Below are positions 1-10,301 of a DNA stretch of 64,000 nt, in pieces. A program made the position numbers and the translations under genes. This stretch comes from Maniola hyperantus. Taxonomy: Eukaryota > Arthropoda > Insecta > Lepidoptera > Nymphalidae. Under the pieces are notes generated by a model. That model did no database searches. It was not told where the DNA came from and saw nothing but the letters and a program-made list of their open reading frames with translations. Position 1 is the stretch's first letter. The number at the start of each line of letters is the position of its first letter. The stretch spans positions 8,242,666 through 8,306,665 of the forward strand of contig NC_048557.2 in assembly GCF_902806685.2 (NCBI RefSeq). Direction: 5' to 3'.

Positions 1-435
1 CGTCGGCAGTCGGACAAGTGCTCTATTTGGTAAATTTGGCAATGATTTTGACCTTTCCATGTTTTCAAGGCTTTATTAGGACTAACTTTTTAATTTGAAT
101 GTTTTCTTCGGGGCTGGGTAAAATTTTATTTTTTCATGTTTAACAAAGCGCGGTACGTTTGCACAATAACGTCCTTTTTCATTCAGTCTGGAGATGAAAC
201 CCTTTATAAACTCGTTTCGTAACTTCGTGATGTTGTTTTAATTTGAAGCTCGGTCGCTTACTTCTACAAACTTGAAAAAGAATCTTAATTAGTGGAAGAA
301 AATGGCCAACTAAATGTTGAAATCATAAAAGCTTATAAATTTCTTATATTAGTTTATCTTTCTACGGAACTTTTAATTAAATATTGTTTAAGGGACTTTA
401 CTATTATCTCGGCTTGTTATACCACTCTGGCATAG
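1..435. other. AT-rich intergenic stretch, nothing recognised
   Basis: No convincing reading frame, splice pattern or repeat family could be identified here. It is plain AT-rich sequence. Confidence 0.5.
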
Positions 436-640
436 TAATTCACGACAGTTAGGGAACTTCTAAAAAAACGTCGCGGCTTCGACGTCACTAGCAGGCCTCA
501 AATGTTAGCACATTTGACGCTAGTTAGCACTAGTTTTCTTTGATTTCACGTTACCATAGCCTAATATTTGACATATCGTCGACTTAGGATCAAACCGAGA
601 GTTCCCTGACTCTAGTTCACACTGACTCTGGTTAAATACT
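436..640 (+). repeat. Dispersed repeat, family G copy 1
   Basis: Shares long stretches with 25998-26140 (same strand) and 9698-9868 (opposite strand). Shared blocks include a TTTGACGC motif, CATAGCCTA followed by TTTGACATATCGTCGA, and GAGAGTTCCCT. Three diverged copies in one window show that it is a mobile or formerly mobile family. I cannot name its class. Confidence 0.6.
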
Positions 641-1094
641 AATTTAAAAAAATGTCAAAGTTTGGGTGATTTGATCGGGTACCGCGATTAAGATTGTATG
701 CTCATTGATTCGTCCCAAACTAAAAGTGATCACGACATATAAATCACGATGCTCTGTTTCAGCTAGGCATTTCTGCGTGTAGATCAATATTTTGTTAGAT
801 TTTTTTTAATATTTGACGGTTAAATGCTGAATCCGTTATTTGTTTGAAAGTTAATATACCTACCTAATGTATTAAATTTTATTTTACCTAGATGGTGTTT
901 CCTTATTTTTAACCACTGACCTCCGCGCCCCACAAATTCGTGCGCCTATTAGGGTGATCACAGATTGGAGACACGACGCACACGTGGCTTTCGCCGCAAG
1001 AACATCATGCACCGAATGTGACAATATCGATAATGCTAATAATGTCAGAAGCACGAGTCGAGATGTGGCAAAGAAATTACCCGGACAGACATAT
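641..1094. other. Intergenic, nothing recognised
   Basis: No gene or repeat could be supported in this interval. Confidence 0.4.
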
Positions 1095-1200
1095 TAGAAT
1101 AGAATAGAAAGATTCAGATAAACTTTTACAAGTGCTTTTGAATCGTCAAAAGAACTTACTACTGGTTTGGAATGCCATCCCTACTAAGAAGAACGAGCAA
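1095..1200 (-). mobile_element. LINE 3'-end fragment (minus orientation)
   Basis: Begins with an AGAATAGAATAGAA run and continues AAACTTTTACAAGTGCTTTTGAA, followed by a block resembling CTACTGGTTTGGAATGCC. The same blocks recur at 51875-51984. The arrangement matches the 3' tail of a lepidopteran non-LTR retrotransposon read backwards. It has no coding content. Confidence 0.5.
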
Positions 1201-1786
1201 TAAAATCGGCTGTTGCTTTTTTATCTGGGGTGTAGGTACTACTGCTACACAAGCCTAAAGTCTGTACTACAAATTGCGTGTGGTTGCTGTGGTACAGATT
1301 TACAGCGAGGAAAATGCGTGCGGTTCGGCGTTAATGTGCGATCACCGTAAATGATTAATGACGGAATTGTTTTCGACTTAATATTATTGAATTTTTTATG
1401 CCTCAACGGCTCTTTGGATTTAAAGACCGGATTAATAAAATAATAATACCCGAGGGTCCTACTTTTGACGTACCACTTTCTCGATCGCGACACCTACGTA
1501 TTTCTTGCGCGACAATAAGGTAAAATAATGCTGGGTTGAGTATGGTAATAACTTCAAGTTGTCTTTTGAAATCTGTATTGGAAGTGGAACGTTTTGGTGC
1601 CTACGAGACTAGATCAAGTGAAAAGCTGATAATATGTATATTGTCTGATATATTATGTATATGATACGAATTGCATGCAACACGTTTGTTTGGTCCTGGA
1701 AATCTGCGCAAATAGAGTCTGGCTAACGAAAGAAGAGACTAGATAAGCGCGTCAAATAAAAAAATATCAGTATGGCAGCCTCAAAA
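1201..1786. other. Intergenic, nothing recognised
   Basis: The only open frame here (1245-1493, minus) has no recognisable domain, splice context or compositional bias, so I do not call a gene. Confidence 0.4.
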
Positions 1787-1875
1787 TTAGTATGACAGAC
1801 CTGGAATAACATAATTTGCTACTGTAGATTTTTCTGTTCTATCAAATTAGGTTATTCCAGGTCTGTCATACTAAA
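1787..1875. repeat. Small foldback element
   Basis: Inverted repeat. The left arm TTAGTATGACAGACCTGGAA is answered by its complement near 1855-1874, with a loop of about 35 bp. A weaker direct copy of the arm (AGTATGGCAGCCTC) lies just upstream at about 1769. Consistent with a tiny MITE-like element. Confidence 0.6.
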
Positions 1876-1974
1876 AAATTGTTGTGCACCACGCGATGTA
1901 TATGAGGTTGCTTGACATAATAATTGACTTTTGTGAACGCAACATTCTTCAAAGAGAACACGTGATATCAGAAA

Positions 1975-2384
1975 CGACTCGAGCGTAGCTCGCTCGTTTG
2001 ATCTGCGTGTCCGCTAACGAACGTCGGTAAATTATAACGACGCTTCTAGTCCATCCTAGCCTAGTTTATGCTACCCTAGAATCGAGTGTCTTGTCACTCG
2101 ATCTTGATATAAAGTCTTGTAATTATTTATTAGGTTTTAGATAATATTGGATGATGAACACTTCAGGGAACAATAGATATCCAAACGAGCCGAGCGTGGC
2201 TCACTAGTCGCTCGTTTGATCTCCGTCTTCGCTAATGAACGTCGGTGATTAATTATAACGACGCTTCTAGTCCATCCTAGCCTAGTTTATGTTACCCTAG
2301 TATCGAGTGTCTTGTCACTCGTAGGTACTTGATGTAATGTCTAGTAATTATTTATTAGGTTTTAGATAATACTGGATGATGTAC
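1975..2384. repeat. Diverged tandem duplication of about 200 bp
   Basis: Two direct copies, roughly 1975-2156 and 2188-2384. Both contain GCTCGTTTGATCT, AACGTCGGT, ACGACGCTTCTAGTCCATCC, ATCGAGTGTCTTGTCACTCG and GGTTTTAGATAATA in the same order. The ATCGAGTGTCTTGTCACTCG block is itself partly palindromic. No coding potential was seen. Confidence 0.75.
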
Positions 2385-2482
2385 GCGACTTCGTCCGTGT
2401 CAATTTAGGTTTTAAAAACTACAATTTTCTGCGATGAAACGTTGTTTATGTCCGTCTCCAACATGAAAGCTATCTCTGTACT
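2385..2482 (-). mobile_element. LEP1-like fragment (minus)
   Basis: Starts GCGACTTCGTCCGTGT, followed by degraded elements of the LEP1/Helitron-like 3' half (GTCCGTCTCC, GAAAGCTATCT). It is a diverged remnant. Confidence 0.4.
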
Positions 2483-2485
2483 GGG

Positions 2486-2788
2486 TATTATTCATAATGA
2501 GTAAGATGTTTTGTTCGAGGAATTTTGCTGGAAAGTGCGTCTAAATGACACGTAGTACCGATTTGAATGTTCCACCTCATAGGGTCTGTGCAATCACAGG
2601 TCTGTGCCATCAAAACCCCGGCAGCAAGGTAATGAGGCGGCGCCGGAGCGAGATTGCCTGCCAATTGAGTTACCGATGGGAAATGGACGCGTCGCGCCAT
2701 GGCACTTCGGCCGGATGCGCTGCTGATGTGGAATTGAGTTGAAATTTTTTAAAACCTCTTACTCTTAAAGTAAATAAAAATAATAATA
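2486..2788. other. Intergenic, nothing recognised
   Basis: Overlapping short frames on both strands (2488-2700 minus, 2545-2742 plus) have no family signature. Confidence 0.4.
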
Positions 2789-3105
2789 AGCTGTGATAGT
2801 TAAGACGTCCGCCGCTTATTTGAGAGGTCGGAGGTTCGATCCCGGGTACCTCTAACTTTTCGGAGTTATGTGCGTTTTAGGCAGTAAATATCACTTGCTT
2901 TAATGGTGAAGAAAACATCTAGACTTGCGAGGAAACCTGCTTGCCTCAGAGTTCTTCATAATGTTCTCAAACGTGTGTGAAGTCTGCCAATCCGCAGTAT
3001 GCCAGCTTGGTGAACTATGTCTAAGCACTCTAAACCCTTCTCATCCCGAGAGGAGACCTGTGCTCATTTGTGGGTTGGCGATAGGTTGATCATGATGATG
3101 GTGAA
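2789..3105 (+). mobile_element. tRNA-derived SINE (plus), nearly full length
   Basis: The head resembles a tRNA gene: a GTGATAGTTAAGACGTCCGCC region corresponds to the A box and GGTTCGATCCC is a perfect B box. The body has TCACTTGCTTTAATGGTGAA, GAGGAAACCTGC, and GTGTGAAGTCTGCCAATCCG. It ends in GATCATGATGATGG. The same body recurs many times in this window in both orientations. Confidence 0.8.
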
Positions 3106-3120
3106 AGTAAATAACAAAGT

Positions 3121-3304
3121 ACAGTACGCGGCCAAAAGTGATGAACATCGGCCTTTAGAACGACATTTCAGGTTTGTAGAGCGTTGTCTCTGCCACTCAT
3201 ACCCATATGACGTGTTGTCGGTCTCAACGACCGAGATAGTGCTCTACTAATCTGCTATCTCCTTCTAAAGATCGATGTTCATCACTTTTGACCGAGTACT
3301 GTAC
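3121..3304. repeat. Foldback MITE, family P copy 1
   Basis: Long imperfect palindrome beginning GTACGCGGCCAAAAGTGATG and ending CATCACTTTTGACCGAGTAC. The inner arms contain GTAGAGCGTTGTCTCTG. Two other copies lie at 9181-9369 and 32071-32260. No open frame. Confidence 0.8.
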
Positions 3305-4103
3305 CTACTTTGTACTTAAGGCTTATTGAGTACCCACCATATTTTCTCCAAGAAAACAAGTTAGTGCAATCATTAATTTTGGCAGGAAATTAACGGCTTT
3401 TATAACAAATACTCCAATTTCCTGTTCCGGAGAGTCCAACGGAGTCCGTTAACTATATTAATTGTTTAATGATCTCTTGGCGCCCGCCGTCTTCCAATTT
3501 CTCGTTTACCGAAAATACACGTTTGTATTGTAATAAAATTGCTAAGTTATTTTTAAAAAATACTCATCTAGCAACTTTATCTTTTAAACTTTATCGTATA
3601 AAGTCGTTTATTTCAAGTTTTTTGGGCAAAAATAGACGTTGTTTTACAATCAAAAATGTACATAATACCAAAAATATGCGTTTTTGTTATTATTGCTAAG
3701 TTATTTTCGACCTAGTCACAAGAAAGTTCTCTATTTTGTAAAATATGTAGTTCTATTCTATAATACTTCTCATGAGAGAAGTATTTTACAGAATATCACA
3801 GCTGTATTTCTTATTTTCTAGCCATGTTTTGGTCGGTGTATGCCAATTGCCCGTTTAGTTTTAACTCGTTCTGTGCATAAAATCCTCATAAATAAAACCA
3901 TCAAAACAGCTTAAATTTTATAATATATATACCTACTTCTCTATATCAGAAAAGAGTTGTGGTGCTTAGCATAATATTTTACTGTTCTTATTGATCATAT
4001 TTTATTGATGAATAAAATTTATTGATAAAGTTTTGTTTTGTTTCAGGTATTTTCTACTGATGGTTACCGAAGATAGTGGCAGTAACATAAACGTAAGAAC
4101 CAC
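3305..4103. other. AT-rich intergenic stretch, nothing recognised
   Basis: The frame at 3469-3699 is AT-rich and without recognisable similarity. No feature is called. Confidence 0.4.
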
Positions 4104-4427
4104 ACCATCATCATCATCATCATGATCAACCCATCGCCGGCTCACTACAGAGCACAGGTCTCCTCTCAGAGTGAGAAGGGTTTTGGCCATAGTCTACCAC
4201 GCTGGCCAAGTGCGGATTGGCAGACTTCACACACCTTTGAGAACATTATGGAGAACTCTGAGGCATGCAGGTTTCCTCACGATGTTTTCCTTCACCGTTA
4301 AAGCAAGTGATATTTTAATTACGTAAAAACGCACATAACTCCGAAAAGTTAGAGGTGCGTGCCCGGGATCGAACCCCCGACCTCCGATTGGAAGACGGAC
4401 GTCCTAACCACTAGGCTACCACAGCTT
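4104..4427 (-). mobile_element. tRNA-derived SINE (minus), full length
   Basis: Read on the minus strand it has an A box TAGCCTAGTGG, a B box GGGTTCGATCCC, then the shared SINE body, and ends in a (GAT)n tail, seen here as CATCATCATCATCATCATGATC. This is one of the best preserved copies in the window. Confidence 0.85.
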
Positions 4428-4594
4428 CAGAGAAGAATACACCGTGTGACTGCAATCGTTCTAATTCTTTTGTACACTAAACTATATCTATCTAAACTAA
4501 CCTAGTTGCTTAAAGGACTGAAAGTAGAGTCGGTGTCGTTGAGAAAAAGTTTCCATACTTAACAAGCTTTAGGTACCTATGTATATTCATCATC

Positions 4595-4752
4595 ATCGTC
4601 AACCGTTAGACGTCCACTGCTGGACATAGGTCTCTTGTAGGTACTTCCACACGCCACGGTCTTGCGCAGCCTGAATCCAGTGGCTCTTGCGACTCATTTG
4701 CGCTTTCCAGTGCGAGGTAGGTATTCTAGCCCAACTTCTATCTGTTTTAGGT
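4595..4752 (-). mobile_element. RTE-type LINE 3'-end fragment (minus)
   Basis: The minus strand encodes a degraded C terminus containing WIQAAQDRGVW and YVQQWTS, characteristic of the last codons of lepidopteran RTE-like reverse transcriptase ORFs. It is followed by the TGATGATGA tail. The frame is broken, so it is only a fossil. Confidence 0.7.
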
Positions 4753-4757
4753 ATAAG

Positions 4758-4899
4758 TCTGCGACAGGTTGAAATGGCAATTGGGGGGACGCCCCGCACA
4801 CCCGCACGTCACCCGCGCTCCTCGCACCGGGTTAGCGCGAGGGCTGTGAGGGTGTGCGGGGCGTTCCCATCCCGATTGCCATATAGACCTGTCGCGTAC
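4758..4899. repeat. GC-rich foldback element, family Q copy 1
   Basis: Begins GCGACAGGTTGAAATGGCAA and ends GATTGCCATATAGACCTGTCGC. The interior is GC-rich and self-complementary (GACGCCCCGCACACCCGCAC against GTGTGCGGGGCGTTC). Related copies lie at 12743-12868 and 35546-35666, with pieces at 13455-13490 and 35752-35860. Confidence 0.8.
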
Positions 4900-5264
4900 C
4901 TACTATATAGGTGTAATATGTTATCTATCAAATATGCTTCAATTATTTATCTATCAAGTATCCTTCCTACATGGGTATCTATCAAATATTCTGGCATCTT
5001 TTTCATTTTAGGGTACCACAGATACTTTAATACCAATTTGATTCACTGGTAAAGATAAAACCAAAATAAAAAACTAACGGCGCGATATTACGAGCTCGTT
5101 TTTACGAGTATTACATGTCAGTATCGTATCGTCGAATTTCGATCAGTTTTCTGACTGAACGTCGCGTTCGTCCAAATGAACACAATTTCATCGCGTCAAG
5201 CAGCCATATTGCGGGTGGTGTCTATCCCCCTAGGGACGGCATTTCACCTAAATTATCCAGATTT
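4900..5264. other. Intergenic, nothing recognised
   Basis: No gene. Short direct repeats of TATCTATCAA at 4922, 4956 and 4977 are the only visible pattern. Confidence 0.4.
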
Positions 5265-5552
5265 GTAGGGTTCCGTGCCCGAAGGATGCCAACGGGACCG
5301 TATTACTAAGCCTCCGCTGTCCGTCCGTCCGTCCGTCTGTATGTCAGCGGGCTGCATCTCGTGAACCGTAATAGGTACAGGGTTTGAAATCTCACAGAAT
5401 GTGTACCTATTTCTATTGCCGCTACAAATAATAAAAATTCAAAATGGCCGCCATGAAAATAAAAATAAAAAGTGTTACTTCTCGTAGGTACTATGCTTGC
5501 GGAACTCTTCGTGTGGGAGTGCTTATCGCACTTGGTCGATTTTTTTGTTTGA
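5265..5552 (+). repeat. Dispersed repeat, family K2 (GGGTTCCGT...)
   Basis: Opens with GGGTTCCGTGCCCGAAGGAT, then repeated CCGT units, CGTGAACCGTAATAGGTA, AAAATGGCCGCCATGAAA and ends TCGCACTTGGTCGATTTTTT. Other copies occur at 14777, 30370, 37222, 39838 and 54028. Non-coding. Confidence 0.75.
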
Positions 5553-5562
5553 GCTCTGGTTT

Positions 5563-5765
5563 AGGAGAAATAACCCTATAGCGCTCCCCAGCTCTCTCCA
5601 TACAAATGTAGTCTTGTTTTCATTTCAATACTAACCAATCAACTCAATGGCACATTTTTGTAGTCTACACGTTCCAGAAACTAATAGTTTTGTCTGTGTT
5701 ATACTACATAATATATTTACCACATTTCCGTAAAAGTATCTAGTTTTTTAAAGTTTCTGGTTTAA
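5563..5765 (+). repeat. Dispersed repeat, family H
   Basis: Contains GCGCTCCCCAGCTCTC, GTAGTCTTGTTTTCATTTCAAT and CGTTCCAGAAACTAATA. A diverged relative is at about 16130-16225 (TAGCGCGCTCC, CGTTCTAGGAACTAATA). Confidence 0.45.
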
Positions 5766-5770
5766 ATATT

Positions 5771-6100
5771 TGTTACATGTAAATCCTTGAGCCCTAACGA
5801 GCGCTAACAGATCTTGTCACTTAAGACTAGGGAGCCTGTTGTTTTCAAAACTAGCTGTTAATAGGCTCTACTTAAACGTGACTTAAACAATCATTAGGTC
5901 ATTAAGTCATAGACTTATCTGGATTAAGTAATTATACTGAAGTATGTTCTTTGGCTTTTCTAGTATTTTCGATTTTCAACTTCTCTAATTGTAACCTTTT
6001 TCGTAAACCTAAAATTACATTCGAATTCGTATGGTGAACGTTGACACCCCTAGCTTTACCACCCTCTTAAATTGAACAGCACGGATCGGTACATCACGTA
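5771..6100. other. Intergenic, nothing recognised
   Basis: No gene or repeat was identified. Confidence 0.4.
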
Positions 6101-7375
6101 TTAACCCATTAGAAGTCACTGTACTCAATTGTGTACAGCCATATTATTAAGTGTGGGTTTTATATTTCAAACAATTGACGGAATTATTCTTGATATTTTA
6201 TTTCATAACAATAGTGTTCAAAGCTACAGATAAATAATATGTGATTAGTATGATTGTTTTTAAAGAAAAATCTCAGTCGAAGTTGTGTCACGGGAGTACT
6301 ATGCAGGTAAGTGAATAATTTTGGAAATATTATAATAATTACTGTATAATAATTGGTTTTCACATTCAATTACAATACAATACATGTCAACGTATGTTTT
6401 AAAGAACATTCTAATCAAATAGCTATACTTATAACAAAACCATAGCCATATACATGTTGCTGTACTCGATTGTGTACAATGACAACATCCATAAGTAAAT
6501 TTTTTTTTTCTTCAGAGTCTTAACAATGAGCAAACAACAAATATTTTTGGGTCGAAACAACTACAAAGAACTTGAAGAGGCTGTTGACGCCATTTTGCGT
6601 GATAGCGACGCTGATGCGTTTGATATGGCTATCATACCACCTGATCCAAGTGACTGATGAAGAAGAAGGGGCCGATGAGGATATGGTGTCGTCGTTCATA
6701 CCGCATGACGTGCCTGGAACTATCCAGATAATGGCAACCAACTACGATAGCATTGAACCACTAGGTTCTGTCAAGCGATGGTATCCAGTAAAGCGACCGA
6801 CGCGCGACGTGGCGATACCACGATTGTTCTAAAATTATAATAAAAATATGGGTGGGTTGATGAACTGGATCAGTCCATCTCGCTATATAGAATTGCTGTT
6901 CATGGTAAAAAGTGGTGGTGGGTGCTATTTACATATATGTTGGACATGGTTATTGCTAATTCCTGGCGTTTACATGTAATAACTAATAATGCTCCCATGG
7001 ATCAACTCGCGTTTATCTACGCCAAGGTGAACAAAGAAAATTGCGCCAGTCTGCATCAGTGGTTCCAGGTCTGCCTCAAGATGGAATTGGACACTATCCC
7101 ACCAAAATTGTAAAACCGCTGCAGTGTGTCATTCAAGAGTGCGCTGGCAATGTAACAAGTGCCTAAAAACACTTTGTGTCGAAAAAGCATGTTTCGAAAA
7201 TTTTCATACTTAAACGGTCAGTGTACCCATTTGTGTACACCCCTGTAATTTGCTGAAAACTATGTTTTCATAATTTTTTTCTTTGATTTTATGTTTCTTC
7301 GATCTGTATTAATACATAAATAAAGATGGTTCCAAAAAAATATTTGTACTTTTCATTTGACCTCTAATGGGTTAA
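6101..7375 (+). mobile_element. piggyBac-family transposon, internally deleted, with TTAA target duplications
   Basis: The element proper is 6105-7371. It is flanked by TTAA at 6101-6104 and 7372-7375, the piggyBac target-site signature. Its ends are imperfect terminal inverted repeats, CCCATTAGAAGTCA and TGACCTCTAATGGG. The inside carries broken transposase reading frames in the expected order. At 1.27 kb it is about half the length of an autonomous element, so it is a non-autonomous deletion derivative. Confidence 0.88.
6526..7113 (+). pseudogene. piggyBac transposase remnant
   Basis: An ATG at 6526 opens a frame starting MSKQQIFLGRNNYKELEE that stops at 6655. A frameshift then leads to TDEEEGADEDMVSSFIPHD, the acidic N-terminal region typical of piggyBac transposases. 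After PGTIQI the sequence jumps to MATNYDSIEPLGSVKRW, which in intact proteins lies far downstream. An in-frame stop follows near 6830. A further shift leads to VDELDQSISLYRIAV and KKWWWVLFTYMLDM, the conserved late GGVD(L/E)LDQ block. The catalytic core is therefore deleted. It is non-functional. Confidence 0.85.
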
Positions 7376-7878
7376 AAATCTGTCTTGTATTTTTGACCTT
7401 TATGACAAGGTTATCTCTAAATCGTGTTTAGGGAGAAACCGACATAATATTAGATCGAAATCCGAAATCTCATATCCCGCGCGGTTTGACGATTTCATTA
7501 TGATTTTATATTTACTGCTGAAAGTTTCACGAATAACCGTGACGGCATATAAATATGTATGTTAATAATTTCATTCCGGTTTTAAATTAAAACCGGACAA
7601 CAACTGATATAACAAGACCTAGCAATATAAATAAATCAAATTATTAGAGCTGGTTTTTCAATTACGAAATAAACTTAACCGACGAATAAAGATATTTTGG
7701 CAGATTTTTTAATACCCAAAATTCCATAGACCTATAACCACATCACTGCAAAATTCCTTAAGAGAAGTAAGCGTGATCCCTAGTGCTTTCTATACAAACA
7801 TAATGTTTGTATGAAAAGCGCGAACAGACGTTTACGTTCTCATCAAACTCAGTGAAATGTAGACACGTTCTTTTTTTT
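7376..7878. other. AT-rich intergenic stretch, nothing recognised
   Basis: No frame or repeat could be supported. Confidence 0.4.
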
Positions 7879-8003
7879 GTACCAAAAACATTTACAATAA
7901 AGAGAAAAAGAGAGTAAAAGTGGACTGAGAGATCTCTACCAGTGACCCTTGGCAGTGCGAGAGGTTGTAAACGGAGTAGAATAGGTACAAAAAGAAGATA
8001 GAA
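7879..8003 (-). mobile_element. LINE 3'-UTR fragment, family I (minus)
   Basis: Reverse complement of the segment at 40521-40670. Shared blocks are AGATCTCTACCAGTGACCC, TTGGCAGTGCGAGAGGTTGTA and AATAAAGAGAAAAAGAGAGT. It resembles the 3' end of a lepidopteran non-LTR retrotransposon. Confidence 0.55.
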
Positions 8004-8469
8004 AGTATTCATGAAAAGAACATAGATAGATATTATGTAATTGTAATATGTATGTTCTTCTAGAACGATCAAATGATCTGTTTCTGTGGTTTGTCAGATT
8101 TAAGTAGAGATTGTTGTATTTTTGTTTCAGTAAATACTACATTTCTACATCTGTTTACCAATAAGTACAATAGCAATTTTAGATCTATCTAGAGACGGTC
8201 TTGACATTAAAAATAAAAGAACAATACACAATGATGCATTATCATGCGTGGTCATTCAAGGCTAGCTTATTAATTGTATGCATGTATGTAAACTTAATTA
8301 GTAGTGTGAATGAATTAACAAAGCATTATGCTCTTTAGTCTATAGTGAATGTACTACAATACAACACAATTTAGTCTGTGAATGTAGAACATTTCGAAAG
8401 TATGGGGGCGTTGCCAACTGTATATTGTATCATACATATTGTATGGATCATGCCAGTAAGATACGCTAA
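8004..8469. other. Intergenic, nothing recognised
   Basis: No gene or repeat was identified. Confidence 0.4.
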
Positions 8470-8708
8470 TCTCTATATATATAAAAGGAAAAGGTGACTG
8501 ACTGACTGACTGACTGACTGACTGACTGATCTATCAACGCACAGCTCAAACTACTGGACGGATCGAGCTGAAATTTGGCATGTAGATAGCTATTATGACG
8601 TAGGCATCCGCTAAGAAAGGATTTTTGAAAATTCAACCCCTAAGGGAGTGAAATAGGGATTTGAAGTTTGTGTAGTCCACGCGGACGAAGTCGCGAGCAT
8701 AAGCTAGT
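8470..8708 (+). mobile_element. LEP1/Helitron-like non-autonomous element, family A
   Basis: Starts TCTCTATATATATAAAAGG, then a (GACT)n microsatellite, ATCTATCAACGCACAGCTCA, GGATTTTTGAAAATTCAACC, and ends CACGCGGACGAAGTCGCGAG followed by CATAAGCTAGT. A TC start and CTAG-T end fit the Helitron insertion style. GTCCACGCGGAC before the end can form a short hairpin. Class assignment is an inference from the termini. Confidence 0.8.
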
Positions 8709-8714
8709 CGTTAT

Positions 8715-8915
8715 AGATGTTCGTCATCATTATCATCAACCGATAAACGTCCACTGCTGTACATAGATCTCTTGTAGGGACTTCCATATGCCACGGTCTT
8801 GCGCCGCTTGAATCCTGCATGAGACCCCAACGTCTATCGGTTTTCCGAACTATGTGCCCTGCCCATTGCCACTTCAGCTTCGTAGCCCGTTGAACTATGT
8901 CAGCCACTCTAGTTA
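8715..8915 (-). mobile_element. RTE-type LINE 3'-end fragment (minus)
   Basis: The minus strand encodes ADIVQRATKLKWQWAGHI followed by RRWG, the motif region near the end of lepidopteran RTE ORFs. A deletion then joins it to the terminal block and the (TGA)n tail. Frame broken. Confidence 0.75.
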
Positions 8916-9180
8916 TAGATATTATGTAAACTATTATTTTGACCGTTGATTTCGTTGTGAAATTAGATACCTACTGTAATTAATATTGATCTTTGTAACT
9001 CATTCTTAATAGGATGATTCAACAATGCTCTTTGATTCAACCTAGGTAATACATTGATTCGTATTGGTATAAACGTGGACAGTTGTAAAGAGCAGTAGTC
9101 AACGCCTAAAACAAAATTTAGAACCTGATGAAATTGTTTGTCATGAAATGTAAAAAAACCAAAATTAGTAATTAGGTATA

Positions 9181-9369
9181 GTACGCGGCAGAAAGTAATG
9201 TACATCGACCTTAAGAAGGAAGGATATAGCAGATTTGTAGAGCATTGTCACTGTCGTCGAGACCGACAAAACGTCATATAGGTATGAGTGACAGAGACAA
9301 CGCTCTACAAAGCCGAAATGTCATTCTAAAGGCCAATGTACATACATTACTCGCTGCCGCGTACTGTAC
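9181..9369. repeat. Foldback MITE, family P copy 2
   Basis: Begins GTACGCGGCAGAAAGTAATG and ends CATTACTCGCTGCCGCGTAC. The internal stem contains AGACAACGCTCTACAAA. It is inverted relative to copies 1 and 3. Confidence 0.8.
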
Positions 9370-9697
9370 ATCGTTTACGTTTCAGGCAATAAACAAAACA
9401 AACAATAATAATTACTGCTGAGAATTCTTCGTCCGATATTAAATAGAGGAAAGGAATAATGCTGCATTAATTTTCAAATAACATCAACATCACTGAAATG
9501 GACATAATATTATACACGCTGGAAATGGCGTGCTATACAAAATGGCAGTTATTTTTATGTCGATTTGAAGCGCCCAACCGAGCGTACCGGGAATTAAAGT
9601 TGACACTTAGTATCTATTGCTCTTTATGTTGATAGTTGACACTATGTTGACAGATCTCTCATCACGAACGTTCAGTTACGAGTCAGCGTGAACCAGA
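9370..9697. other. Intergenic, nothing recognised
   Basis: No gene or repeat was identified. Confidence 0.4.
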
Positions 9698-9868
9698 TTG
9701 AGGGAACTCTGGGTTTGATCTTGAATCGAGGATTATATCAAATATTAGGCAATGGGAGACGTGAAATCAAAAAAAAAATAGGCGATTCATAGGCTACCTA
9801 GCGTAAATGTAGCTAACATTTGACGCCTGCCAGTGAAAGTCGAAGCCTCGACGTTTTGTTACAAGTTC
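9698..9868 (-). repeat. Dispersed repeat, family G copy 2
   Basis: Reverse complement of the family at 436-640 and 25998-26140. Shared blocks are AGGGAACTCT, CATTTGACGCCTGCC and GTCGAAGCCTCGACG. Confidence 0.6.
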
Positions 9869-9871
9869 AAA

Positions 9872-10060
9872 ATCAAAATCAATTTATTTGTTGAAATAAG
9901 TTATGTAAGGTGTTGGTACAATTTTTATGTCACACTATTTCATGCCTATGTAGGGAATACAAATTTTAACCTTAAAACTATACCTAATACAATTGCGTCG
10001 ACATAAGTTACGTTAACAATCAGCTATATTATTATTATTATTATAACATCTAACGGCTAA
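9872..10060 (-). mobile_element. LINE 3'-end fragment (minus)
   Basis: Opens with AAAATCAAAATCAATTTATTTG, which read on the minus strand is a (TTTTGA)n tail, a common terminus of lepidopteran jockey/CR1-like retrotransposons. No coding part remains. Confidence 0.45.
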
Positions 10061-10301
10061 ACTATAATACAAATTGGTCGTGAACTATCCGAGTACGCTC
10101 ATAATTATGATATTCACTGCTGGTTATTACCGCCAAAATGGTGAAATTAAATTGCTTCAAAAACAGGTCCGGCAGTCCAGCGTACTTGTTATAATAGAGG
10201 TCAGTGTCCAACATACATTGTATGTGTATAAAATCAATTAACGGGCAATTATTCATCCGTCAGTTTAATTGCTTAATAACGTCACGCTAACATTAATCTA
10301 A

